Assembly (NCBI GenBank): GCA_902806565.1
Contig: CADCXA010000066.1
Span: 1,178,001 to 1,242,000 of the forward strand
Origin: Hypoxylon rubiginosum
Lineage: Eukaryota > Ascomycota > Sordariomycetes > Xylariales > Hypoxylaceae
Length of the DNA: 64,000 nt
Reading direction: 5' to 3'
Under the pieces are notes generated by a model, which searched no databases, was not told where the DNA came from, and worked only from the letters and a program-made list of their open reading frames with translations. A program made the translations under genes and the position numbers. Shown piece by piece: positions 47,273 through 58,239 of this stretch; position 1 is the stretch's first letter, and each line of letters starts with the position of its first letter.

Positions 47273-48725
47273 ATGAGGGCATTTCGTCCTCGTACAGTCC
47301 TTGGCAGTGCGGCGTCGGCCTACATTCAACGGCCCCACCTTCATCCTACGCCGTCAAGTCCTGTTCGGACTATCAGCGGTCTTCTTCGCCGACGAGGCGC
47401 CAGCTACCTACGGCCGTCTATACATGCTCCCGGTCTCTCCCGCTGCTACAGCATCGATCGTAAATCTCCCAAGCCACCGTCATTCGCCTTTGCCTTTGAG
47501 TGAGTCACCTGACAGGATCACCCGTCCCTCCCTCTCTTCTCTAAAGATATAGGGTAAGAGGCAAGAGACTAGGCGCTTACGGAGGATTTATAGCATCGAT
47601 GGCGTCCTGCTCCACGTCGCGAAGCCGATCCCCGGCGCGACGCAGACGCTGGAGTACCTCCAGCGGCACAACATCCCGTTCATCCTTCTCACCAACGGCG
47701 GCGGCAAGCACGAGACGGAGCGCGTGGCCGACCTGAGCTCCCGCCTCGGCGTCCCGCTCACCACGGACAACTTCGTGCAGTCGCACACGCCGTTCCGGGA
47801 GCTGGCGCACGGCGGCCCCGCGGCGGCGGAAGCCCTCCAGGACAAGAACGTCCTCGTGACGGGCTCGGACGCGGCCGAGTGCCGCCGCATCGCCGAGCGG
47901 TACGGGTTCCGGCACGTGATCACGCCCGCCGACATCCTGGCCGCGCACCCGGCCGTGTGGCCGTTCGACCCGCTCCTCGCGGACCTGTACGCGGCGACGG
48001 CGCGGCCCCTGCCGACGCCCAACCCCAAGATCGACGCCATCTTCGTGTTCAACGACCCGCGCGACTGGGCCCTCGACATCCAGATCATCCTCGACCTGCT
48101 GCAGTCGCGCGGCGGCGTCCTCGGCACGTACTCGCCCTTGAACGGGCGCGCGGACCTGGAGGGCGGGGGCTGGCAGCGGGACGGCCAGCCGCCGCTGTAC
48201 TTCTCGAACCCGGACCTGCTCTGGAGCGCCGCCTACCACCTCCCGCGCTTCGGCCAGGGCGCCTTCCAGGCCGCCGTCGCCGGCGTCTGGGCCGAGGTCA
48301 CGGGCGGCGCGGCGCCGCTGCGGCGTACGGCCATCGGCAAGCCGCACGCGCGGACGTACGGGTTCGCCGAGCGCGTGCTGGACGCGCACCGCGCGGCCTT
48401 GCTGGACGTCGTACCTAACGACGACGACGACGACAGCAGTAGCAACGGGAAGGACGAGGTAGAGAAGGAGAAGAAGAAGGAGATAGAACCCCTGCGCACC
48501 GTGTACATGGTCGGCGACAACCCGGCGTCGGACATCCGCGGCGCGAACGAGTACGTGAGCCCCGCCGGCACGACGTGGACGTCGGTGCTCGTGCGCACGG
48601 GCGTCTGGGATCCGGAGCGCGGGGGGCCGCCGGCGTACGAGCCCAAGGCTATCGTGGACGACGTCAGGGGCGCGGTGGCGTGGGCGCTGGAGCGGGAGGG
48701 GTGGGACGGGGAGGGGTTGAAGTGA
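47273..48725 (+). CDS. mitochondrial HAD-superfamily hydrolase, CECR5/YKR070W type
   Basis: Two exons, 47273-47499 and 47594-48725. The 94-bp intron starts GTGAGT and ends ATAG, and the join is in frame, giving 452 residues. The N-terminus is rich in Arg, Ser and Ala without acidic residues (MRAFRPRTVLGSAASAY), fitting a mitochondrial presequence. HAD motif I is FAFDIDGVLL, with the nucleophile D76 and D78; the intron falls inside the D76 codon. Motif II is FILLTNGGG, and motif IV is MVGDNPASDIRGAN (D384). The C-terminal TSVLVRTGVWDP block is typical of class IIA HAD hydrolases of this group (human HDHD5, yeast YKR070W). The substrate is unknown. An acidic/basic low-complexity insert (DDDDDSSSNGKDEVEKEKKK) precedes motif IV. 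Confidence 0.9.
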
Positions 48726-50037
48726 TGATGGCGGCGTACATTGTTGCTTACCTACCCATCTGACCTACTACGTTTGATTCCTATGCGTCACGGTGGTATT
48801 TAGAGGGGGGGGGACGATGAAATGTTCTCATATTGCCGTCCGCGACGATAGGGGCAATCAGTTTGTTCAGCTATCTGAGTGTTTAGGCTACATAACTTCA
48901 GATGGACTACGGCGTATGCATATGTAGTACAATACGTAAAGAGGCTACCTTAGACGTGTAGATATCTAGTACTTTATAAACTCTATGCTGATTGCAAAGA
49001 GACTTGGGTTGAGTGTTTCATCAACAGGGGTATACGTAGAGTTATACATAGAGAATATATTCCTAAACTCATATAATAGTCTTCTACAACTAATACTACT
49101 CTGGCTGAGAACGCTGATCAGTTTACACAAGATAGTTAAATAGCCGCAGTGATCTTTCTAATTCATCGTTTAGCATTTATGTACCTGTACAATACAAGCA
49201 AACAGGAAATAGGTCCAAGGTTAGATCCTTTACTGCAGCTCTGGCACCTACATATGTGCTTAAAAGCAATCAAATAACGCTAATTTAATCTATGAAAAAA
49301 AAAAACTCAAAGTATTAGAGCTTTTGACAGGTATGCCTGGTCCATTTTTACGTCAAGATTCAAGGTGCGCAGCATGCCTTCCAAGCTACGTCATACAGGT
49401 ACAGCACGTGCACTAAGAAATACATGTGAGAGGTCAGACAAAGTAAAAATTTACATCAGCATTATATAGAGGAGCAAAGCTGGTTTACAAAAGCTCGGCT
49501 ACCTACCCTCTTAATATACCTACGTAATTCATGCTGCTTATCTTGGTTTACTTCATTTTCTGTCTGTAGGATTCCGTCCACACTGCCAGTCAAAACTGCC
49601 AAGTTACATTTTTTAAGGTTATCGTGACGGTACCACCCCCCTGCAATATATCCTGCAAGGGGATCCCAGCGCTGCGGTTGGGCGACCGTCGGGTGGGTTA
49701 TAGGTACATTGGTACTCGTACTTACCCTATTCGACTATAATTTTTGATATCTTTTTTTATCTTTGTCCTGTTTGGTGGGCTATGCCTTATCAAGTTATCA
49801 GTCACAAGGCAATCAACTCTTTCGCATCTTGAAGGAATATCATATCATCCCATATCATCATCTCAACATCTGCTAGAACCTTGACTATCTACCTAGGTAC
49901 ACACCTCCTTACTACAGTTTACCAATTCGTCCCAACTCTTACTTCGGATTCAGCCTTGCTTACCGCTAGCTTCTCATGGTCTAACCCCCTGCCCCTTATC
50001 TATTAGACATTTAACAGGTACCTACCTGCCTATCAAA
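48726..50037. other. spacer / choline kinase promoter
   Basis: 1.3 kb with no gene seen. The first two thirds are AT-rich. The segment nearest the kinase start has pyrimidine-rich sequence and repeated ATATCATCCCATATCATC words at about 49839-49862, presumably in the 5' UTR. Confidence 0.45.
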
Positions 50038-53019
50038 ATGTCTACATCTACGCCGAGTTACACTGGCGATGGGCATCCGTTACGATCTGTCTTGAAACAA
50101 GACGATGATATCGAAAGACCATCTAGCCAGAATACTACTACAAGTGCTAAAGGTTGGTGTGTTTGATTTCATTCCGTCTAATAGCGTCGAGCATCTCCAT
50201 GCCATCTTTCATCAATGTCCGAAGTCAGCTTTGCTCGCATTAAGTTCGACCAATGATGTATATCTGCCTAGGTACTCTTATATGGCTTGTGTATCCCGAA
50301 TCCTCTTCAGTCTAAACAATGGACAGTGTCTCCGGACAAATTAGACGTTGTTACGAGCGCCACATTCAAGGATGCATGTATATATATGAGAGGGGGGCCC
50401 AAGCTGGCGAGGCTGCTTACCTTGGTATTCATCAAAGTAAAGACAACATAGGATCTACCTAGACCCTAGGCTGAAGATATTCATCTGTGGAAGTTCACAA
50501 GCTAGTAACTACCAAGCGTCCAAGTCTCCTCTGCAGGTCTACTGCCTATCCCAATATTCTTTACCTACCTAGTAATCATACTTACTCTATCTCAGCGGTA
50601 CAGATAGCCGAACCCGAACCAGACCCGGGCAATCTCGAGGACATACTTCCTAAAAGGCAATACTCAGCCGGTCTTGCGAGACGTCTAAGTGGCCGACTAG
50701 CTGTATCAGATTTGAATTCCTCCAGAACCTCGCTTCTAAGTCAAAGCAGTCTAGAGGCTATGAGTAGCCACGTTAGCAGTCAATCCCCTCATAACCAGCA
50801 GGACGGAGATCCCTCTCATCACCACCACCGTCCTCACCAATTAGATAGATTCGTTGCTCAAGTCGCCGATTGGCTGGAACATGAACGAGTTAAGAAGCAG
50901 AGCAGACGATCTAGGAGAGTTCATTCGAGCAGGTGGAGATCTAGCAAGGATGAAGCCGACAAAACTGACGCACAACAACAACAGCAGCAGCAGCAGCCTA
51001 TCGAGAAATCTAGAAGGTACTCAATCGACTCCCAATCAAGCGACGTATCTTTCGATAGACTGCAGAAGATTGTCGAAGACGGTATGAACGCCTTAGGTCT
51101 TCGCGGAATACCACACTACAGCCCGAGGCCTGGGAAGAGGTCCCAACGTAAGCGATCTCTTACCCTACATCGAACTGCGTCGTCCGACACTGAGTACCAT
51201 GACGGCGATATTCGGGTTCCAACCTGCGACGTAGTTCTTGACAACTCCAAGACGTTAGGTTATTCCGGGGGAAAGCCTTCCGCCTCTACGGACGACTTTT
51301 CATCCTCGAACAAGAAGGAAGAAAAGGAGCGCAAAGCCTGGATCACTTTCAAGAATGAAATCATCAAACTGGCGCATACCCTGAGATTGAAGGGCTGGAG
51401 ACGCGTTCCTCTGGACAGCGGCGAGGACATTGATGTCACTCGTCTTAGTGGCGCCTTAACAAATGCCGTTTACGTCGTCTCTCCCCCTGACGACATAGAG
51501 ATGAAAGGGGAAGGAAGTAACAAGTATCCGGCGAAGTTGCTCCTCAGAGTCTATGGGCCTCAGGCGGAGCACATCATCGATAGGGAGAACGAGCTGAGCG
51601 TACTAAGGCGACTCGCCAAGAAGAAAATCGGGCCTCGCTTATTGGGAACATTCACCAACGGTCGCTTTGAGCAGTATCTCAACGCGGTCACTCTGACGGC
51701 AGCCGATCTCAGAGACCCGGACACGTCGAAGCAGATCGCCAAGCGAATGAGGGAGCTTCACGACGGCATCGAACTCCTAGAAAAGGAGCGGGACGGCGGA
51801 CCTATGGTATTAAAGAACTGGGATACTTGGCTCGATAGAGCCTCGCACATCGTCAACTTCTTAGACCGGAAGATCCTCTCCGGCGATCCCGGTCCCATCA
51901 GAGGTCCAGGAGATGTGTGGAAACAGCGAGGTCTCGTCTGCGGAGTTGAGTGGGCTTCGTTTAAAGAGCTGGTTGAGAAGTATCGGAAGTTCCTGAAAGA
52001 GCATTACGGCGGTTCCAGTGCCATACGGGAGGCACTCGTGTTCGCACATAGCGATGTAAGTACCTACTCATTCACTCACTCACAATTCACTCGTTGCCCC
52101 TGTTCTCTCTCCTAAGACGAGAGCTCTATGCTAACTCCCAAACCAGACCCAATACGGCAACATCCTGCGCGTGCGGCCCGACGACAAGAAGTCGCCCCTG
52201 CTGCAGCCCCACTACGAGCACAAGCAGCTCGTGGTCATCGACTTCGAGTACTCGGCGGCGAACACGCGGGGCCTCGAGTTCGCCAACCACTTCACCGAGT
52301 GGTGCTACGACTACCACGACGAGGCGGCGCCGTTCGCGTGCGACACGGCGGCGTACCCGACGCCGGCCGAGCAGCGGCGCTTCGTCCGCGCCTACGTGCG
52401 CCACCGCCCCGAGTTCCCGCACCCCAACGCGTCGACCCCGAACCTGACGCCCCTCGCCACCCCGACCATGACGCCTAGTACCGCCCCGTCGCTGTTGGGC
52501 GACACCTCGAGCCCGGGTCCTGCTACTAGCACTAGTTCTATCCGGGAGTTCATGCTGGACTCGCGCGCGCCGCCGGGGGGCTGGAGGGAGGAGGAGCGGC
52601 GCCGCGACGAGGCGGTCGAGGCCCAGGTCGACGCGCTCGTCGAGGAGGCGCGGCTCTGGCGCGTCGCCAACAGCGCGCAGTGGGTCGCCTGGGGCGTCAT
52701 GCAGGCCAAGATCCCCGGGTTCTCCGACGGCGGTGCCAACGCAGCCGAGGTGGCAAACGCGACCCAGGAGCAGCCAACCACCGCCGCGGCGCCCGAGGAA
52801 GAGGACGGAGACGCGGCCGTGGAGTTCGACTACCTGGCCTACGCCCAGGACCGCGCCATGTTCTTCCTCGGCGACTGCGTCCGCCTGGGCCTGCTGGCCG
52901 AGGGCGAATTGCCGGAAGATGTTAGGGCTAAGCTCAAGTACGTGGACTCGGAGCCGCTGGTTATCGCCGGCGGTGGGGGCAGCGGGGGTGCGGCGATGAG
53001 AGGGGGGACGGGGGAGTAG
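50038..53019 (+). CDS. choline/ethanolamine kinase with long N-terminal extension
   Basis: Three exons, 50038-50152, 50596-52055 and 52147-53019, all joined in frame, giving 815 residues. Intron 1 is long (443 bp); intron 2 is 91 bp with GTAAGT. The catalytic half (from about residue 285) has the GALTNAVY nucleotide-binding start and LLLRVYGPQAEHIIDRENEL. It also has the Brenner motif HSDTQYGN (523-530), with intron 2 right after the Asp, and the choline-kinase motif VIDFEYSAANTRGLEFANHF (D557 binds metal). It phosphorylates choline and/or ethanolamine with ATP, the first step of the cytosolic CDP-choline (Kennedy) pathway. The first about 280 residues are disordered, with His-rich (SHHHHRPHQ) and poly-Gln stretches. 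The C-terminal half has another low-complexity insert and a Gly-rich tail. The first exon (MSTSTPSYTGDGHPLRSVLK) was chosen because it alone gives the right phase. Confidence 0.9.
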
Positions 53020-55040
53020 GTATTAGGCAGGGAGGGGAACAGAACGGAGCATATGGAACAGAAAAGAACAGAACGAAAGTATGTGTTTAAGAGATAGTTT
53101 ATGAGATACGAATGCGTTGGTTTTCACGCGTAGGAATGGGGTTATCCAGGATGAAGGGGGGGTGGAGGCAGGAAAGTTGTTATCTGTGGAATGGAACATA
53201 CGCGATGCGTTAGGAGGACCGTACGTAGGTAGTGATGAAATATGAGTACAACGAATCCGCTTTCGATGAAGTTCAGTAGCATGAAGTGAGGCAGATTGCT
53301 AGGTCGACTCATATCGTTCTTGGTATTTATGTGTACGCCTCCAGTACCCCCTTATGTCTATCTAGGGGTATTCGTCCGGTGCAGCAGTAGGAAGACGAGG
53401 AAAGATAGAGGTAACTTGAAGGACGATAAACTACCTAGTATGAGAAGCTCAGCTTAGTAGAAGAGTTTACCAGAGAGAGACCTACCTGGGGGGTCATCCT
53501 CGTTGTTGTTCACTAGATGTGTATTCTGTATACCTACTGTTTTCGATATGCCTTCGACAGTACTTCCTTCAGTTAGGTACCTAGTCGTAGTCTCTACATC
53601 CGTTACCCAATTCCAATACTACCATCGACAGCTAATAATCTGACGCTTGCCCCCCCAAACAGAATCATGCTCTCTTCACACCAAGCAAAGAGCTCAGATG
53701 TTCCATGCTAAGATATGAACACCCCCATTCCTAATTTAACAGAAAATTCGATTTTCACTTATCTAATCCGCCACATACATGTTATGTGCTCTTGCTCGTC
53801 CCAAAGAAGTCAAGTTGCCCGAGAGAAAATATCAAAACGATATTACCGAAAAGATACTGTCATATTCCCGTAGTTCATTATGAGCTAGGTAGACAGACAG
53901 ATACATAGCAGATAGGTAATTAGAAGCCCCTGCGGTAAACCCCCGACCTAATAAACAAGGGTCCTAGGGAAAGGCTTGCTAGTCCGTATGACTACTTGCG
54001 TTCCTTGTAAAAAGTGACAATAACAATATGATAGATATCCTCTCGTACAGCTATCCGTTCGGGTTGCAATAAATTCCCGCAGAAATTTCTTCTCATATGG
54101 TGATATCCGAACGAAACCCCACGTGGTCCCAAATCCTGGGTTATTTCGACAGGTTAATGACGTTTTTATCTGTAGTGCCAAATAGTGTTGGTAGAAAGAT
54201 GACTATTAGGAAGAATGAAGAGGGTTTGGCAGTCAAGCCAGTCAATTTGTCCACGAACAAATCTACATCTGCTCCTGATTCCTCCTAGCTTTGGGTCCAT
54301 TTCGATAGTACCATTAAGCTAAGGTACATACATTTCTTTTAGACCGGTAAAAGAGGTTATAATAAAACAGATTTTAACATGGAGTTATCCAACTTCAAAG
54401 GTATCTTTTCGTAGCAACAAAAAACCACAGTATAATAATGACAGAAGAAAAAAAAAGATATGGCAGACTTGCTTGCTAATTCGAAGAGTATCCAATCTCG
54501 TGGAGAGGGTATTATAAAAAACAGAAAAATATAGGGGCAAGTAAAACCCAACGCCGAAAAAGATTCCCAAAAAAGTAAGCCGTGAGGCTAATCCCCTTCT
54601 TGTCCAGCCGCGAGGCTCCATTCATCTTCGATATATGGTATGAAACTGTTGTGGGTTTTTGTTTTTGTTTTTCTCCTGGCTACTGGCGTAGCCGTAGGGA
54701 GAGCCCATCCTTACGAGGCTCTGAGTGTTCAGTACCTCTTCTCCCCCCCAAAGAGGCGGTGCTGTGCTGTCCCGCCCGTGTGCCCGAGGCATCCAGGCGA
54801 TGGTTGCCTCCGGCCGTTTTTCCCGCGGTCGTGTGACCTTGTGTTTCTATCCATCCGTGCAAATGTTTTTCTTACACCCCTTGCCATCGTCTCAGTAGCA
54901 AGTGTTTTTTTTTTCTCCATATAAAGATTTTGATTTGGCATGCTCACGGTGCCATTTTTCTTCTGGAAGCGAAGATTCGTTTCGATACCGAACCTACAGA
55001 GTAGTAGTGAGTAGGACATTCTCGTTTTGAAGATCCGCTC
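53020..55040. other. convergent 2-kb spacer
   Basis: This lies between the facing 3' ends of the choline kinase and CNL1-like genes. No supported coding sequence was found. The frames at 53948-54181 and 54582-54924 have no recognisable features. TAGGTA/TACCTA words are frequent, as in other spacers of this window. Confidence 0.45.
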
Positions 55041-55577
55041 TTAGTGTCTATGTCGACGGCTGGAAGAACCACTTTCGTGCCGATGTGAATGGCTGTGGCG
55101 GTGCGAATGGTGATGGTGATGATCGCGCCGCGACGAGCTCGAGCTCTCTAGTTCGCGTTCCAACTCCTCGACTCGCTGGCGATAATCCCGTACGATGTCT
55201 CTGATGTGGGCGATGCGGTCAAAATCGAGCTCAAGCTCGTCGATCTGAGCCATTATACCCTGGAAGCGCGCAATTTCAGCATCGGCATTGTCCACCAGGT
55301 TGCCTGCGTGGTCATACTGCTGCATGGTCACGACGGCGCTCTGTTCGCTGAGGTACTCGATACGCTGTTGGATCTGGTGCATCAAGCGGTCGAGGTGTCG
55401 TGACAGCGCGGCGAGACTGGGAGCATCGAGAAGGAGGCGCCCTTGGGACGAGGCGCGGCTGGCGGCGCGGGAGGAAGAGGAACCGGCCTGGGCCTGGTGG
55501 TAGCGAAGCAGGTTTATCTCTTCGTCGGTCAGGCCCAATTGCGTGTCCTCGACAGTGTTGGCCTCTGTCGACGGCAT
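55041..55577 (-). CDS. coiled-coil protein, possibly BLOC-1 subunit CNL1
   Basis: A single exon with a true ATG at 55577, 178 residues. The order is: a short acidic start with LTDEEINLLRYHQ; a Ser/Ala/Arg linker (SSSSRAASRASSQG); then a helical segment of about 95 residues. That segment begins LLLDAPSLAALSRHLDRLMHQIQQRI, continues through DNADAEIARFQGIMAQIDELELDFDRI, and ends in a coiled coil (RQRVEELERELE). The overall plan resembles, from memory, fungal CNL1, a small coiled-coil subunit of the BLOC-1 complex that acts at endosomes. This is a resemblance, not a proven match. The C-terminus is a striking His/Ser/Arg tail (HHHHHSHRHSHSHRHES) that I do not associate with the family. The gene itself looks real; other small coiled-coil families are possible. 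Confidence 0.65.
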   Translation of the reverse strand: MPSTEANTVEDTQLGLTDEEINLLRYHQAQAGSSSSRAASRASSQGRLLLDAPSLAALSRHLDRLMHQIQQRIEYLSEQSAVVTMQQYDHAGNLVDNADAEIARFQGIMAQIDELELDFDRIAHIRDIVRDYRQRVEELERELESSSSSRRDHHHHHSHRHSHSHRHESGSSSRRHRH

Positions 55578-56142
55578 GGCGCTGCCGTAGGAGGCCCGGT
55601 GTCAGCTCGTGCTCTTGTGTCCGCGCCCGTGTCCGTATCTGCGTCTGCGGTCTGCGTCTGCGTCTGCAGGTTGGGCTAGGAATCGAGCGTTGTGTAGCGT
55701 CGGTAGGACAGGGGGTGAGAGGACGGCGGTGGTAAGCGGGGCGGGCTTCGGATGCAACGTCGCGTAGTTCTGGTATTGTACAAAAGAGGCTGCGACACCC
55801 TTTGGTCAAGCGTCGAGATGGCCGCGGCGCGCGGCTTCATTGTCTCGAGATGGGGCGATGGGCGGGAATGGCAAAGTCGACGCTTAGTGTAATGGGTTGG
55901 GCAATGGCAGCGTAGGCAGGTCCTGGAAGGAAGTCAAGGGGAAAAGAAAAAGGTCTGGGAGTACTCGGCCGGACGAACTCGAAAAGAGTCTCGAATTTGG
56001 GATAAGGGCTGGCAGTTGGCAGGGTTTGCACAGAAGATGGAGGGGAGATGGACGGCTGAATTTGCACGGTAACCCTGTATCCAGGTTCTTTTGAAATTTG
56101 GTGATACAACCGGCAAACGACCTATACCCTACACCCTACACC

Positions 56143-56208
56143 GTCTTGGTTCGTCTTGGTTCGTTTGGTTCGTTTGGTTCGTTTGGTTCGTTTGGTCGTC
56201 TTGTCTGC
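56143..56208. repeat. minisatellite, 9-bp GGTTCGTTT unit
   Basis: Two 10-bp units (CGTCTTGGTT) are followed by about four perfect 9-bp units of GGTTCGTTT, ending in a degenerate CGTCTTG. Confidence 0.85.
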
Positions 56209-56574
56209 TTGGTCTGCTTGTCTTGTCTACCACACCCACACAGTCGGCCTGCAGTTTTTTAATCGGCCGCAACGTGAATCCTTCGCAAAATGGCAACGGA
56301 AGAGCCTAGACGAGCTGCAGTATGGCGGTCAGCTGCAGTAGTTTTTTTGTTTTGTTTTATTCCCCCGCCCAAGCATGGAGCGTCATCAGGTATCAGTTAG
56401 GAAGCGAGTTCTGTCTCGGTACTTTGTGTTACCTCGAGCTGATGAGGTAATTAACAGATTGTGAATTAAGTACGAAGTACGAATTAGATATAGATAAAAA
56501 CCGACAAGGTGCCGACAAGGTGTGCGCGGCGTGTACGGCGTGTTACGGTGTGTACTCTGGGCCGTCTGGGTACG

Positions 56575-56645
56575 TACTTTGGTTACTTTGGTTACTTTGG
56601 TTACTTTGGTTACTTTGGTTACTTTGGTTACTTTGGTTACTTTGG
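56575..56645. repeat. minisatellite, 9-bp GGTTACTTT unit
   Basis: Seven perfect GGTTACTTT units with partial units at both ends. The unit differs from that of the array about 400 bp upstream only at the two central bases (AC instead of CG). Confidence 0.95.
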
Positions 56646-58002
56646 TGGTCAGGGCGGTTTGCGATAATTATGTTTTTATCTTATTATCTTGGGGAACCGG
56701 CGGGGCCAAAGCCAATTACAAACCATGCAAAACCCCCAAAAACCAGGGGTCTCGAATTATCTGATGGATATCATAGGCGGCGAGTAGATATATCGACCTT
56801 TTTCAGATTAGCATGTCCCAGGAATCAACGACGGGCGCACCTCGAAGAGGAATATTGGAATATTTCAGGACCCAATGGCCCACTCGAGCCGGACTGCTGG
56901 TTTCTTATTGTTACAACGCGCCAAATGATACCGGTGGTACATAGTACACATAGTACGTTCCCCTGCGTCGAGGAAGCATGGATCGAATGGCGATCGAAGG
57001 TCGTCTTACATAGTCTTAGGTCTTAGGCGCTCTAGCGCTTATGAGAGAGATATTACCATGTATTCCGTAGATATTGGATATTGAGAAAAACGTTGAAGCT
57101 TCCAACTCCCAAAAGGACCAATGGTGATTCCTAAGCTCAGCACGTCCTCGAAATCTTCATAACAATATGCCTGTCTTTCTTATTAGGGTCTAAATAACCT
57201 TATTTCACCGAAATGAAATATGACGGGAGAATATAAGCGAGGTCATGAGCTTTGGAAGAGTTGGAGCAGAGGAATGCTTTTTTTGCTGAAGGTGTGAATC
57301 CGGGGTTAGGAGGTATGTATCACACGCTATGACGTTGGTTACGCTATTGATATATGATACTTGCGCGGGTTGAAATTGTTTGCACTATTTTTTATGCCGA
57401 CATTCTAGCGTTTCTTTTTAGCGCCGAGGGCTGCGCGTGGGTTGCGTGAGCGTGAGCGTGAGCGTGGGTGGGTATGGGTAATGGTATCTTTTCTCCTATT
57501 ATTTGTAAGCCAATCCTTCTCTTCCTCTCTCTACCTCCGTTAATCAAGTCCTGCTTGAGCCGCATCCAACATACACATCCAAGTACGCTACCTAGGTACA
57601 TAAGAACATACATAATATATATCTCTAATACATATTACCTATTCTTATTTGCTCGGCATCTACATAGTACGTGCCGTAGTAAATACGACTTGAACTAACG
57701 TAGCTTCATGATCGTAGTCATGGTCATGGATAGAGCTGCATCGCGTCTGCATAGGCCGGGATCTACAATGCATTGCAGCAGCTCCGCCTGGCACGTTCTC
57801 CATCCAGCAAACGGACGTCGAGCTTCCGCCGTACTCGTCCCAATTATACACCAATTATACGCTCCAGCTACCTAGATGTTACCCCGATGCCAGATAAACT
57901 CACATCACCTGCCATTACCAACTTGCGCAGAGTCTCAATGAATGCCAGCCGAACCGATCTATAGGAAAGAACTCTTCCGCTTTGAGCTACGTCTTATAAT
58001 TA

Positions 58003-58046
58003 GCCCCGACGGCCTAGATGGATAAGACCGTCTTCTTCGGAATCAA
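58003..58046 (+). pseudogene. tRNA-Arg(TCG)-like 5' half, degenerate
   Basis: The segment starts GCCCCGACGGCCTAGATGG and continues ATAAG, matching what I recall of the acceptor strand and D-arm of fungal tRNA-Arg. An anticodon-loop-like CTTCGGA follows at about 58035-58041. The anticodon stem does not pair well, and no T-arm or matching 3' acceptor strand follows. It therefore looks like a truncated tRNA gene or a tRNA-derived (SINE-type) fragment, not a working tRNA. Confidence 0.35.
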
Positions 58047-58239
58047 GGGCCTAAACAGAGAATTTAGACAAATGAAATCCACCGCGGTGTCGCCAGCTCC
58101 TATCACGACATGGCGAATAGATCAGACTTATATAGCAGGAGCTATTCCTATGAAATTCTTGGAAATGGAGGGAATTATTTGACTGTCGTAGATGGCCTTT
58201 ATCCCCTAATAACGAGGCCATCTCATCCTGCTACCCAAT

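Larger units (their letters stand above)
55578..58239. other. spacer with two 9-bp minisatellites and a tRNA-like relic
   Basis: 2.7 kb containing the promoter of the CNL1-like gene on the left, two minisatellites (56143-56208 and 56575-56645) and a tRNA-Arg-like fragment (58003-58046). The 168-codon frame over the second minisatellite (56520-57026) starts at GTG and is mostly translated repeat, so it is not called. CCCTACA units at about 56127-56141 resemble, but are not, telomere repeats. Confidence 0.5.

Noticed and set aside
56121..56142. CCCTACA units resembling telomeric CCCTAA
   Set aside because: The unit is wrong and there are only about two copies, so it is treated as part of the local simple-repeat region.
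56520..57026. 168-codon frame containing (LWL)n
   Set aside because: It is a translated GGTTACTTT minisatellite with a GTG start.
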